This document shows positions 30,980 through 39,134 of a DNA stretch of 64,000 nucleotides, in pieces. The DNA comes from Mycobacterium sp. 236(2023) (GTDB taxonomy: Bacteria; Actinomycetota; Actinomycetes; Mycobacteriales; Mycobacteriaceae), in assembly GCF_029623955.1 (NCBI RefSeq), contig NZ_JARSBP010000003.1, positions 806,001 to 870,000 on the forward strand. The letters run 5' to 3'. A program made the translations under genes and the position numbers. Position 1 is the stretch's first letter. Each line of letters begins with the position of its first letter. The notes beneath the pieces were generated by a model, which did not search any database, was not told where the DNA came from, and saw nothing but the letters and a program-made list of their open reading frames with translations.

Positions 30980-32344
30980 ATGACTGACCTTGCCCGGCAC
31001 GCCGCAGAAACCCTCTGGTCGGGGCTCGGCAGAAGGGATTTCGTGCGTGCAGTCGCAGCTATGGGGGCGGGCGTCGGTGTGGTCGGCGTGGCGTCCGCCT
31101 GCTCGTCGGGTTCGACGAGTACGTCGCCTGAGACGCCGTCGTCGACAGCGGCGAACTTCACCATCCTGCAGCCCGGCCAGGGCAACCCGAGCGGGGACCA
31201 CTATCTGCAGTCCAGCCCCGATGACGTGCTGTGGGGCTACGTTCCCACCGTCCACGCAGCTCCGTCCCTGCAGATCAGCTCGGGGCAGACGGTGACCATC
31301 GATGCCGTCAGCCACGAAGGCATACTCGAAGACCAGGGCCGAAACCCGGTCGAGTACTTCGGGTCCCAGGGGGTGTCCGAATCCGAAGTGCTTCAGGACG
31401 CGATAGCCATCGCCGCCGAGTACCGCAGGACACCACGGAACTTCGACAAGGACGGCCCCCATGTCGTGACCGGGCCGGTGTTCGTGGAAGGCGCCGCGCC
31501 GGGCGATGTTCTGAAAATCGAGATATTGGAGGCGATTCCGCGCGTTCCGTACGGAGTCGTGTCGAGCAGGCACGGCAAGGGGGCGCTCGCCCGCACGGCC
31601 GATGGCGCACCGCCCGCCGGTATCACCCTCGCCGAGGTGATGCCGCCCGCCGATACCGATGCGCGCCCGAACCCCGACCCTGCCAAGTACGGCAACATCT
31701 CGACATTCACCAGCGTCGAGGACGGTCACGGCGTGATGCGTTATGGCACTGCTCAAGTGCGGTTTCCGCTGCGGCCCTTCATGGGCATGATGGGCGTGGC
31801 CTACTCCCAGGACACCGATCCGACCTCGGCCACCGCCAACTCGGTTCCGCCGACGGTGGGTGGCGGCAATATCGACATCAGGCTGCTCGGCGAGGGGGCC
31901 ACGTTCTATCTGCCCGTGTTCGCCGAGGGCGCCCTGTTCTATGTCGGCGACCCCCACATGGCCATGGGCGACGGTGAGGTCGCGCTGACCGCGATGGAAG
32001 GATCGCTGCGCGGAACGTACCGGCTCTCGGTGTGCAAACCCGGATCCGGTGATGCGCCATCGGTGGCATACCGGTATCCGTTCGCCGAAACGGCCGACGC
32101 GTGGGTGCCCATCGGCCTGTCCGATCCGGACGGTTCCGTTGGTGGTCAGAGCAGCGACCTGAACATCGCGATGCGGCGGGCCGTGGTCAACGCGCTGGAC
32201 TTTCTCGAAACCGATCAGGGCATGGACCGGGCCACCGCCTATGCGTATCTGTCTGCCGCCGCCGACTTTTCGGTGTCCCAGGTGGTCGACAAGACGGTGG
32301 GTGTGCACGGCCAGGTCTACAAGTCGCACTTTCCGGAGGCCTGA
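30980..32344 (+). CDS. Tat-exported acetamidase/formamidase-family protein
   Basis: A 454-residue protein. The N-terminus has a twin-arginine motif (GRRDFVRAVAAMG) and a lipobox-like VASACSS, so it is probably a Tat-exported lipoprotein. The mature part is the FmdA/AmdA fold: QTVTIDAVSHEGILEDQG, GPVFVEGAAPGDVLKIEIL, GNIDIRLLGEGATFYLPVFAEGALFYVGDPHMAMGDGE (shown as separate conserved pieces GGGNIDIRLL, LPVFAEGALF and VGDPHMAMGDGE, the metal and substrate loop). It hydrolyses a short amide to acid and ammonia; known members act on formamide or acetamide. GAAAGGTGACCTC is the Shine-Dalgarno. Export is unusual for the family. It overlaps the convergent sigma-factor gene by 28 nt. Confidence 0.85.
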   Translation: MTDLARHAAETLWSGLGRRDFVRAVAAMGAGVGVVGVASACSSGSTSTSPETPSSTAANFTILQPGQGNPSGDHYLQSSPDDVLWGYVPTVHAAPSLQISSGQTVTIDAVSHEGILEDQGRNPVEYFGSQGVSESEVLQDAIAIAAEYRRTPRNFDKDGPHVVTGPVFVEGAAPGDVLKIEILEAIPRVPYGVVSSRHGKGALARTADGAPPAGITLAEVMPPADTDARPNPDPAKYGNISTFTSVEDGHGVMRYGTAQVRFPLRPFMGMMGVAYSQDTDPTSATANSVPPTVGGGNIDIRLLGEGATFYLPVFAEGALFYVGDPHMAMGDGEVALTAMEGSLRGTYRLSVCKPGSGDAPSVAYRYPFAETADAWVPIGLSDPDGSVGGQSSDLNIAMRRAVVNALDFLETDQGMDRATAYAYLSAAADFSVSQVVDKTVGVHGQVYKSHFPEA

Positions 32345-33198
32345 TAGGCCACCGCCTCGACGACATCGGTCGCGGCAAGAGGAGCGATCGTGATGGCCGT
32401 GACAAGTCCTGCCCGAACGGCGATGTCGATCGTCGCGATGGCGTGACCGCCCGGCGCGATGACGTGCAGTGCGCGTCCGTTGACACGCATCGGGATGCTG
32501 GAGCGGATACGGCCGACGAAATGACGGGTCTCCTCGGCGATCGCGGCGGCGCTTGAGATCGAGAGTGCCGCCCCCACCGGCATCAACGCCGCGTCGGCGA
32601 TCCGCACGCACTCAGGCGCCATCAAGGACAGCATGCGGTGCATGTCTCCACCCCCGGCCGCCTGCAGGAACGCCGTGACGACGGCGGCGTGGTCCTCCTC
32701 GTCAGGTGCCGGGCCTGACGGGGCGGCGGGCGGCCGAATGCGTGAACGTGCCCTGCTGGCATGCTTTTTCGCATTGGTCGGTGTCGTGTCCAGGATGTCG
32801 GCAATCCGGTCGAACGGGACCGCGAACAAGTCGTGAAGGACGAAGGCCACCCGCTGCGGAGGCGTGAGTGTGGCGAGCAGCACCATCAACGCGCGTGACA
32901 CGTCGTCGCGCTGCAGGAACGCTTCGTCGGCGGCCAGCTCGACGTCAGAGATCGGATCGACGCGCGCGGTGAGGGCGTCCCGCCGACTCCTGGCGCGCAG
33001 TTGGTCGAGACACACGCGGGTGACCACCGTCGTCAGCCACGCCGAAACATTCTCGATGTCGGCGGCGGGGCAGGGATGCGCACGCAACCACGCCGTCTGG
33101 ACGGCGTCCTCGGCGTCGTGGATCGATCCGAGAATGCGGTGCGCCAGCGACAGCAGTCGCGGACGGTCTGCCAAGAAGCGCTCGGTCACTTCGGACAC
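32317..33198 (-). CDS. ECF sigma factor with C-terminal SnoaL-like domain (ECF41 type)
   Basis: A 293-residue ECF sigma factor. Region 2 (about residues 10-75) contains RLLSLAHRILGSIHDAEDAVQ and TAWLRAH. Region 4 (about 105-165) contains LTPPQRVAFVLHDLFAVPFD and the recognition helix DTTPTNAKKHASRARSRIR. A C-terminal SnoaL/NTF2-like domain of about 110 residues follows (VVTAFLQAAGGGDMHRMLSLMAP, written here as VVTAFLQAAGGGDMHRMLSL). This layout defines ECF41 and SigJ-like factors, in which the C-terminal domain replaces a separate anti-sigma factor. The divergent DoxX gene 102 bp away fits the usual ECF41 neighbourhood and is the probable target. Confidence 0.88.
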   Translation of the reverse strand: MSEVTERFLADRPRLLSLAHRILGSIHDAEDAVQTAWLRAHPCPAADIENVSAWLTTVVTRVCLDQLRARSRRDALTARVDPISDVELAADEAFLQRDDVSRALMVLLATLTPPQRVAFVLHDLFAVPFDRIADILDTTPTNAKKHASRARSRIRPPAAPSGPAPDEEDHAAVVTAFLQAAGGGDMHRMLSLMAPECVRIADAALMPVGAALSISSAAAIAEETRHFVGRIRSSIPMRVNGRALHVIAPGGHAIATIDIAVRAGLVTAITIAPLAATDVVEAVAYQASGKCDL

Positions 33199-33271
33199 CG
33201 GTGGTCACCTTTCGAATCTGCGGAACGTCAGATGGGTGAGACAGCCGACAACCGCTGACATAGGAGGCAAC

Positions 33272-33304
33272 GTGGCGAGCATACCGATCGGACGACAGCC
33301 GTGA
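33272..33304 (+). CDS. possible 10-residue leader peptide ahead of doxX
   Basis: TAGGAGG stands 5 nt before a GTG at 33272 that opens 10 codons (VASIPIGRQP) and ends in a TGA overlapping the GTG of the DoxX gene (GTGA at 33301-33304). The DoxX gene has no good Shine-Dalgarno of its own, so translation may be coupled to this short frame. Alternatively, the real DoxX start is elsewhere. Confidence 0.35.
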   Translation: MASIPIGRQP

Positions 33305-33669
33305 CCGGCCATGTGACAACGGCATTGGCCGCCGTGACCGTGGTGTGCGCGGTCGCCAACGCCGGCGTCGCGGTCGCCGATCTGGTCAGGGCGCCGTTCG
33401 TGTTGGCGAACTCTGCCGAGGTCGGGGTGGCTCAGCGGTGGATTCCCTATCTGGCGTCACTGAAGATGTCCGGAGCTGTGGGATTGCTGCTGGGCTACGC
33501 CGTCGCACCCTGGCTCGGGCTCGCCGCGGCGGCCGGCCTCGTGGCGTTCTTCATCGGCGCCGTGGCCGTACACGTCCACACCCGGGTCCTGCACAACATC
33601 GCCTTTCCGGGGGCGTACCTGGTGCTGGCACTGGGGGCGTTGGGGTACTTCACCATCGCCGTGTCGTGA
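33301..33669 (+). CDS. DoxX-family membrane protein
   Basis: A 122-residue DoxX-like protein with four membrane helices: ALAAVTVVCAVANAGVAVADL, WIPYLASLKMSGAVGLLLGY (the LxxLKxxGAxGLLLG motif is characteristic), LAAAAGLVAFFIGAVAVHVH and YLVLALGALGYFTIA. DoxX proteins are linked to thiol and redox stress at the membrane. It is divergent from the ECF41 sigma factor, a genomic pairing typical of that regulator. The GTG start at 33301 overlaps the stop of a short upstream frame with a strong Shine-Dalgarno. Confidence 0.85.
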   Translation: MTGHVTTALAAVTVVCAVANAGVAVADLVRAPFVLANSAEVGVAQRWIPYLASLKMSGAVGLLLGYAVAPWLGLAAAAGLVAFFIGAVAVHVHTRVLHNIAFPGAYLVLALGALGYFTIAVS

Positions 33670-33672
33670 TCG

Positions 33673-34162
33673 TCAGGCCGGGCCGCTGTCCTCGACCGTA
33701 CGAGCCAACGTCGCCAGTGACTCGTCGATGAATTTCCTGCCGAAAGGTGGCAGGCCGCCGAGTTGGTCGCGCACGGACTGCGGGGTCGCGCTCCAGTCGT
33801 AGGTCAGGGTTACGTCGGTGCCCCCCCTCGGCCGACGAGAGGTCGTACCGCCACCACCATCCCGGCGCCTCGTGTTCACCCGCGCCGTCGACATTGCCCG
33901 GCAGCCACGCGATGCTGCGGTCCGGTTCGAACACCGTGACCAGGTTGTGCATGACGTAGTGGCCGCCGATGTGGTCGAGGTACATGTTGACCACGAAGAT
34001 CTGACCTGTGCCGGTGATGACCTCGGTGGTCACGGCATCGCGCACCCAATCTGTCGGTTCGGTGTCCTTGTGCCGGCCCGGGTTGGACAGCACGGCGAAG
34101 ATGTCGGCGGCGGAAGCGGCCACGGTGCGGGTGGCGACAAAGCGGTCTGCGGCGGTGGTCAC
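33673..34162 (-). pseudogene. SRPBCC (START/polyketide cyclase-like) protein, broken by one frameshift
   Basis: The ATG at 34162 opens an SRPBCC protein (RFVATRTVAASAADIFAVLS, then GRHKDTEPTDWVRDAV, GGHYVMHNLVTVFEPDRSIAWLPG and GWWWRYDLSSAEGG). At 33831-33837 seven C's on the plus strand (seven G's in the coding strand) shift the frame; with six, it continues as TDVTLTYDWSATPQ and LPPFGRKFIDESLATLARTV, a normal C-terminal helix for the family, to the stop at 33673. The full product would be about 162 residues. SRPBCC domains bind hydrophobic ligands. The C7 homopolymer is prone both to sequencing error and to slippage in vivo. Confidence 0.8.
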
Positions 34163-34379
34163 GTGGGGCTCCTTCGGTCGGTGCGCAACGTTGCGAGCCC
34201 AGTCTGTCCGACCCGGAACATTCGTTGGCCGTCGGGGACTCGTCGGGGTGTTGCGGACCTTCCATTGTAGAGTTTGGGACGCCCGAACTTTCCTGGTTGA
34301 TTCCCCAAACTTATTGCGACAGACGGGATTTGGATCGCCACGAGTTGCAAGTGCGGCGCGGGCGCGTGTAGGGTGGCTT

Positions 34380-34485
34380 CAGCGAAGGGGAGTAGCCCCC
34401 AATCGGCAATCGACATACTGGCTCTACGGGGCCCGGTTGTCCGAACCGGTCAATGGACCGGTGGGCGAGACCTTCGGCCGTACAG
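34380..34485 (+). promoter_or_regulatory. yybP-ykoY manganese riboswitch
   Basis: The leader contains the two conserved ends of the yybP-ykoY class: GAAGGGGAGTAGCCCCC at 34384-34400 (first metal-binding helix with the GGGGAGUAG core) and GGGCGAGACCTTCGGCC at 34463-34479 (the 3' GxGAGACCUUCGGCC element). Between them are internal stems such as ACCGG-TCAATGGA-CCGGT. These RNAs bind Mn2+ and turn on Mn exporters. The next gene, starting at 34558, is a GDT1-family Mn/Ca exporter, exactly the expected target. No intrinsic terminator is obvious; control may act at the Shine-Dalgarno or by Rho. Confidence 0.85.
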
Positions 34486-34557
34486 TCCGTTTGGATTGCC
34501 GGCCGGAGGTGTGTCCCCACTCTCCGAACGGCAGTCACCGACACCGAGGAGTATCTG

Positions 34558-35328
34558 GTGTTCGCCGCCCTGTTGTTGAGCTTCGCCGTCATCTTCGTGG
34601 CGGAGCTGGGAGACAAGACCCAGCTCGTCGCCATGATGTTCGCGCTGCGGTACCGCTGGTGGGTGGTGCTGTCGGCGATCACCGTCGCAACGACCGCCGT
34701 CCATGTGCTGTCCGTCGCCATCGGCCACTATCTCGGCGCGGCACTGCCCACACATCTTCTCGGCCTCATCGCAGGCGCGATGTTCATCTTCTTCGGGTTG
34801 TGGACCTTGCGCGGCGACAGCCTTTCCGACGACGAGGCATCACGCGCCGAGAAGGCCACCGCTCCGGCGTTCTTCGTCGTCACCTCCGCGTTCATCCTCG
34901 CCGAGCTCGGCGACAAGACGATGCTCGCCACCGTCACACTGGCGTCGGACAACAACTGGCTGGGTGTGTGGATCGGCTCGACACTGGGCATGGTGGTCGC
35001 CGACGGTCTCGCCATCCTCGTCGGCGCCGTCCTGGGCAAACGTCTACCCGAGCGGTTCATCCAGATCGCCGCGGGTGCACTCTTCCTGCTCTTCGGCGCC
35101 TACATGCTGCTGGAGAACATCTTCCCGTCGCTGCCGCTCCTGGTTATCGGGGCGATCTCGGTCGGCATCGTGCTGGTGTTCGGTGCGATCCTGCGATCGC
35201 TGCCCGAACGGCTGCGGCCCGCTGTCCTGCGCGCGCAGCCGGTGGCCGATGAATCCGCCAATGCTCCGGTAGCCGCTGACTCGTCACCGGATACCGGGAT
35301 CGAGACGGGTTCCCGCCCGTCGCGGTAG
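34558..35328 (+). CDS. TMEM165/GDT1 (UPF0016) family Mn2+ exporter
   Basis: A 256-residue membrane protein with six or seven helices and two copies of the family motif: FVAELGDKTQLVAMM and FILAELGDKTMLATV (E-x-GD-KT), the acidic sites that carry Mn2+ or Ca2+. An acidic loop (LSDDEASRAEK) separates the halves. The GTG at 34558 has GAGGAG before it; an earlier start at 34453 would lie inside the riboswitch and is rejected. It exports Mn2+ when the metal is in excess. The C-terminal 50 residues are a soluble, Pro/Ala-rich tail. Control by the yybP-ykoY leader upstream is strongly expected. Confidence 0.92.
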   Translation: MFAALLLSFAVIFVAELGDKTQLVAMMFALRYRWWVVLSAITVATTAVHVLSVAIGHYLGAALPTHLLGLIAGAMFIFFGLWTLRGDSLSDDEASRAEKATAPAFFVVTSAFILAELGDKTMLATVTLASDNNWLGVWIGSTLGMVVADGLAILVGAVLGKRLPERFIQIAAGALFLLFGAYMLLENIFPSLPLLVIGAISVGIVLVFGAILRSLPERLRPAVLRAQPVADESANAPVAADSSPDTGIETGSRPSR

Positions 35329-35334
35329 GGCCCG

Positions 35335-35583
35335 TCAGATGGCGACGACGGAACGGATCGATATCTGATCCGTCTCGCAGTGACGACAGGTCAGCGGACG
35401 GACCTTGAGTCGGACGTTGGCGATTCGCAACGCGCGCTGGCACATCGGGTACGGGCACCCGCACGACAACGTGACCCACCACTGCGCAGGATGCGCCAGC
35501 GGGCCGCAGAATTTGCGGCAGGTGCACTGGATTTCGGGCTCGAAGTCCAGCTCCGCCAGCGACGGCTCGTACATGGTGGTCAC
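35335..35583 (-). CDS. small Cys-rich, probably zinc-binding protein
   Basis: An 82-residue protein with eight cysteines: CTCRKFCG near residue 20, then LSCGCPYPMCQR and LTCRHCETD. The pairs CxC, CxCxxxxC and CxxC would suit one or two Zn sites. No DNA-binding or catalytic motif is recognised. The GTG at 35583 follows TTGGGGG; an ATG six codons later (MYEPSLAELDF) is the alternative start. It is convergent with the Mn exporter, 6 nt apart. Function unknown. Confidence 0.7.
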   Translation of the reverse strand: MTTMYEPSLAELDFEPEIQCTCRKFCGPLAHPAQWWVTLSCGCPYPMCQRALRIANVRLKVRPLTCRHCETDQISIRSVVAI

Positions 35584-35698
35584 GGCCCCCAAGGCTAAAG
35601 TCAGGGTCGAGACTTTTGCGTGAGGCGCGCGCGAACGAACTGTGCGGACTCACGAAGGGGTCTTCGCGAGTCCGCACAGAAGTTAAGGGCCGGCCGGA

Positions 35699-36001
35699 CT
35701 ACAACCGAATCCAGCGGCCCAGGAACCAGAAGCCCCAACCGTCGCCGTTGCCGGCTCGCAGCGGCTGCACGTGCTGGCCTTCGTACATGAACGGCTGATG
35801 GTCCTGGCGGGCATTGTTGATGTCGCGGCGCTGCCAATCGCCGTTCTGCGGCGAGGGGGCGGGCTGGCACGCGGGGGCGCCCGGCTGACCGCAGGGCTGG
35901 CCGGGTGCCGCGGCCGCGGAGCCTGCGCCCGCAGAAACCAGGCCCGCCAGGGCAATTCCGCCGGCGACAGCCGAGAGGCCGAGTGCGCGGGTGAGTGCCA
36001 T
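35699..36001 (-). CDS. exported protein with two Cys and Trp-rich end
   Basis: A 100-residue secreted protein: signal peptide (LGLSAVAGGIALAGLVSAGAG, cut at SAAAA), then a Pro/Gln/Cys segment (GQPCGQPGAPACQPAPSP), NDINNARQDHQPF-like polar sequence and an aromatic C-terminus (GDGWGFWFLGRWIRL). ATG 36001 with GGAGAAATTC. Small exported proteins of this make-up are common in mycobacteria. Function unknown. Confidence 0.75.
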   Translation of the reverse strand: MALTRALGLSAVAGGIALAGLVSAGAGSAAAAPGQPCGQPGAPACQPAPSPQNGDWQRRDINNARQDHQPFMYEGQHVQPLRAGNGDGWGFWFLGRWIRL

Positions 36002-36166
36002 GAATTTCTCCGATCGTCATCGTGAATGCGTCGTGCAGCTCTGTGCCGCACAGACGATGACGTTAGGAGCGGGGTGTTGGCGGCTACTGTGCAGAATTTA
36101 GGCGCCAGCTGTGCAGGCGGTCACGAATCGAATTCGATTGGCTCACAGCACTATCAACGGTCCGCA

Positions 36167-37534
36167 TTACCGGGCACCGCTGACGTGGGCTGCCGCATCA
36201 CCCGGAAGGCGCAAGGTCTCGACCAAGGTGACCGCAAGCAGGGCGCCGAGTACAAGGAACGTCCACGAGTACGACGCCAGCACCGTCAGCAGCAGCGCAG
36301 CGACGGCGATGCCGAGCCCAGCAGCCAACTCCTGCACCGTCGCGTTCAGCGTGTTGGCGTGGGTCAACTCGTCACCGTCGACATCGGCGAACGCGAGGCT
36401 GTTGTACGCGGTGAAACCAATGGACCTCAGCGCGCCGCTGACATAGAGCGCAATAGCGATCACCGCGATGGGGGTGCCCGGCTGAATCGCCGCCAGCACC
36501 CCGAACCACGCGATCGACACCACCCCGTTCACCAGCAGGACACGCTTGATGCCGAAGCGGCGCATCAAGGGTGTCGTGAACGGCTTGATCGTCAGGTTGC
36601 CGACAAAGAGCGCTGCGACCATCAATCCCGCGGTGAACGCCGACCACCCGAACTCGAGCTGGAAGAGCAGTGGCAAGAGGAACGGCACCGTGGTGATCAC
36701 CAGTCGGTACATCGAGCCACCGGACACCGTGATCCGCAGGGTCCGCACCCGCAGCACCGACAGCCTCACCAACGGCGTGGGCGTGCGCCGCAGATGCCAC
36801 ACCGCACCGCCCAGCAGGACGACCGCGGCGCCAGCGCCGATCCCGACCATCGTCCAGTTGGTGCCACTGACCCGGATGTGCTCGAGTGCGATCAGGGCCG
36901 AGGCGATTCCGGCGCCGAGCAGCAGCAGACCGCGCCAGTCGAACGGTCGGGGGGTGGCGGCGGGGCCACCGCGAATGAGCTTGAACGCGAACAACAGTCC
37001 GATGATCCCGATCGGAATGTTGACGAAGAAGATCCATCGCCACGAGCCGAGGGTCGCGATGGCGCCTCCGAGGACCGGTGCCACGACCGGTGCGGTGAGT
37101 GCAGGCCAGGTGAGCAACGCGATCGCGCGGACCAGGTCCGTCTTCGCGCTGTAGCGCAACACGGCGAGCCTGCCGACCGGCACCATCATCGCGCCCCCGA
37201 TCCCCTGGAGGACCCGCATGGCCACCAGCATCGAAAGTGACGCGCTCAGTGCGCATCCCACCGACGCCACGGTGAACACGGCGATCGCGGTGAGGAACAC
37301 CGGCCGGATGCCGAACCTGTCGGCGACCCAACCGCTCGCCGGGATCAGGACGGCCACGGTGAGCAGGTAGGCGGAGATGGCGACGTTGACGTCGACGGCG
37401 GAGACGCCGAAATCGCGTGCGATGGCGGGAATGGCCGGCGCGATGATGGTGGCGTCGAGGATCTCCATGAACAACGCCCCCGCCACCAGCAGAGCCATGC
37501 CTCGCGGGAAAGAGGACTGGGGCGCTGCCGGCAT
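36167..37534 (-). CDS. MFS drug exporter (DHA2, 14-helix type)
   Basis: A 455-residue major facilitator of the DHA2 (EmrB/QacA) family. The first helix carries the LDATIIAPAIPAIARDF motif (LDxTIxxxAxPxIA), the helix 2-3 loop is GWVADRFGIRPVF (GxLaDrxGrkxxl), and WPALTAPVVAPVLGGAIA is the antiporter motif C. About 13-14 helices can be drawn. It probably expels hydrophobic compounds against protons. The ATG at 37534 is used. No regulator gene is adjacent. Confidence 0.88.
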   Translation of the reverse strand: MPAAPQSSFPRGMALLVAGALFMEILDATIIAPAIPAIARDFGVSAVDVNVAISAYLLTVAVLIPASGWVADRFGIRPVFLTAIAVFTVASVGCALSASLSMLVAMRVLQGIGGAMMVPVGRLAVLRYSAKTDLVRAIALLTWPALTAPVVAPVLGGAIATLGSWRWIFFVNIPIGIIGLLFAFKLIRGGPAATPRPFDWRGLLLLGAGIASALIALEHIRVSGTNWTMVGIGAGAAVVLLGGAVWHLRRTPTPLVRLSVLRVRTLRITVSGGSMYRLVITTVPFLLPLLFQLEFGWSAFTAGLMVAALFVGNLTIKPFTTPLMRRFGIKRVLLVNGVVSIAWFGVLAAIQPGTPIAVIAIALYVSGALRSIGFTAYNSLAFADVDGDELTHANTLNATVQELAAGLGIAVAALLLTVLASYSWTFLVLGALLAVTLVETLRLPGDAAAHVSGAR

Positions 37535-37580
37535 GGGATCCAAACCTAGACGGCCTCCGACTGTGTCGGCCGTCCGGCTG

Positions 37581-37871
37581 TTACTGCGAGCAGTTCAGGG
37601 AGACGGCGACCTTGGGCTTCGGCACCTTGGTGAAGACGTTGTAGTCGTCATCGTCGTTGAGAGTGAAGGGCACCTGTGCGCCGGGCAGGTTCTGCACGCC
37701 GATGACGGTGCACTCGCTCAACGGGGCATTACCGACACGGCTGACCCTCACGTCGTAGCCCTGCGACCGCAACTGGTTGATCGTCGTCGACGCGGGTTCT
37801 GCTTGGGCAGGGGCGGAGAGGGCGATGGCGGCGCCGAGCGGCAGGAGGCTCGCGGCGAGAAACTTCTTCAT
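37581..37871 (-). CDS. small exported protein of the GYxVxxxRxGxAPLxxC family
   Basis: A 96-residue secreted protein: signal peptide (KKFLAASLLPLGAAIALSAPAQA), then INQLRSQGYDVRVSRVGNAPL and SECTVIGVQN, and a final VSLNCSQ. It belongs to the same family as the tandem genes at 44920 and 45321: an LxxxGYxVxxxRxGxAPLxxC core, a variable middle and a terminal VxLxC. Two Cys probably pair. This copy has an acidic insert (NDDDDYNVF). ATG with GGAGACACACC before it. The role is not known. Confidence 0.82.
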   Translation of the reverse strand: MKKFLAASLLPLGAAIALSAPAQAEPASTTINQLRSQGYDVRVSRVGNAPLSECTVIGVQNLPGAQVPFTLNDDDDYNVFTKVPKPKVAVSLNCSQ

Positions 37872-38065
37872 GGTGTGTCTCCTAGATCTGGCGCTTCACC
37901 GCAGTGATCCCAACTTTATGAGTGACACCAGCGTCGCGACTATGAAATGACAACGCTTGGAGCTTGCGTGGAGATTCCATGGAGAACTTCGGCGGCCCAC
38001 GGAGGTGCCAGGAGATGAAGCGTGGGTTACCAGAAGTCGTGCGGGGAGAAAGCTCTCGGCGGCAG

Positions 38066-38410
38066 TCAGCCCGTGACGATGCCGTTGTAGACGGGGCAGT
38101 AGGCGCCGACCGCCCCGACCATCAGCCGTGTCGCCTGATCGTGGTTGACGCCCTCGCCGAGCAACGAGTTCATGATGTCGCCGCGGATCCGGGCGGGGTC
38201 GGCGTTGTTGGCGGCGCCTTCGGCCACGATGTCGCACACGTTGTTGCCGGCCTCGACAGCGTCCTCGGGGGTGTCGAACTGCAGACCGAGCTCCGTCACG
38301 ACGGCCAGGAACTGCGCGTCGGCGTCGGTGGCCTGGGCGGCAGGGGCCAGTACCAGAGCGGCGGCGGCGCCGGCCGCCAGGATCGTCGAACGGGCGATGT
38401 GGACGCGCAT
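38066..38410 (-). CDS. DUF732-family exported protein
   Basis: A 114-residue exported DUF732 protein. A signal peptide (ARSTILAAGAAAALVLAPAAQ, cut after QAT) is followed by DADAQFLAVVTELGLQFDTP, AVEAGNNVCDIVAEG and AVGAYCP, the two conserved Cys of DUF732. It is more typical of the family than the copy at 28387. GGAGGCTCC precedes the ATG at 38410. No partner gene is evident. Function unknown. Confidence 0.88.
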   Translation of the reverse strand: MRVHIARSTILAAGAAAALVLAPAAQATDADAQFLAVVTELGLQFDTPEDAVEAGNNVCDIVAEGAANNADPARIRGDIMNSLLGEGVNHDQATRLMVGAVGAYCPVYNGIVTG

Positions 38411-38710
38411 GGAGCCTCCTGTGGACTGTCTGTGCGGATGGTAGCGGCGGTGCGGCGTCGAACCCGGGATTTGCGCGGCATGTGCGCCTCGGTGTCCGGG
38501 AGGGCTGCGAAGTGGGGTTTCGACATTCGGTGGCGGTCTCTACGGATTCGCGGGGGGCCTGCGGCTTGCCGCGTCCGGTGGTCGGTGTCCCGCTCTGCCG
38601 CGAACTTCGATAACCTGTTACCACTTGATGGAAATCGGGTTCAAACTGCAGCCTGCGCTACATCTCCGCGACCGGTCTGCCGGACGCGCCAAGTGAGACG
38701 AGGCCAGGAC

Positions 38711-39049
38711 GTGCAGCAATTCTCCGAACGCCAGATCGATGGCGTCGTCGTCGTGTCGGCCGTGGGTGCGGTGGACATGCTGACGGCGCCGCAGTTGCAA
38801 GAGGTCATCGACGCGGCGGCCGAGCGCAAGCCCGCCGGGCTCATCCTCGACATGACCGAGGTCGACTTCCTCGGCTCGGCCGGGATGCGTGTTCTCGTCA
38901 TGACACAACGGCGCCTCGACGGCGTGACGAGGTTCGCGGTGGTCGCCGACGGACCGGCGACCAGTCGTCCGCTGAAGATCACCGGCCTCACGGACCACAT
39001 CGAGTTGTTCTCCACGCTCGACGTCGCCCTGCAGAGCTTCGGGGAGTGA
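38711..39049 (+). CDS. STAS-domain anti-sigma factor antagonist
   Basis: A 112-residue protein that is one STAS domain: QIDGVVVVSAVGAVDMLTAP, then LILDMTEVDFLGSAGMRVLV. In the DFLGSAGM loop the serine is at the site phosphorylated in SpoIIAA and RsbV. Such proteins sequester anti-sigma factors when dephosphorylated. The GTG at 38711 is preceded by GGCCAGGA. A second STAS protein follows 85 nt later. No sigma or kinase gene lies next to them, so partners must be elsewhere. Confidence 0.85.
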   Translation: MQQFSERQIDGVVVVSAVGAVDMLTAPQLQEVIDAAAERKPAGLILDMTEVDFLGSAGMRVLVMTQRRLDGVTRFAVVADGPATSRPLKITGLTDHIELFSTLDVALQSFGE

Positions 39050-39134
39050 GCTGGTCCGCCTCTTTGCGGCGAACGGCCGCGGCAGGCGGAAAGCCAGGCA
39101 TATCTGGCGGTTGAGCGGGTAAATTGACCTGCAA

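Noticed and set aside
30962..32611. 549-aa minus-strand ORF
   Set aside because: Antisense to the acetamidase gene.
36026..37240. 404-aa plus-strand ORF
   Set aside because: Antisense to the MFS transporter; very rich in Arg, Gln and His without a motif.
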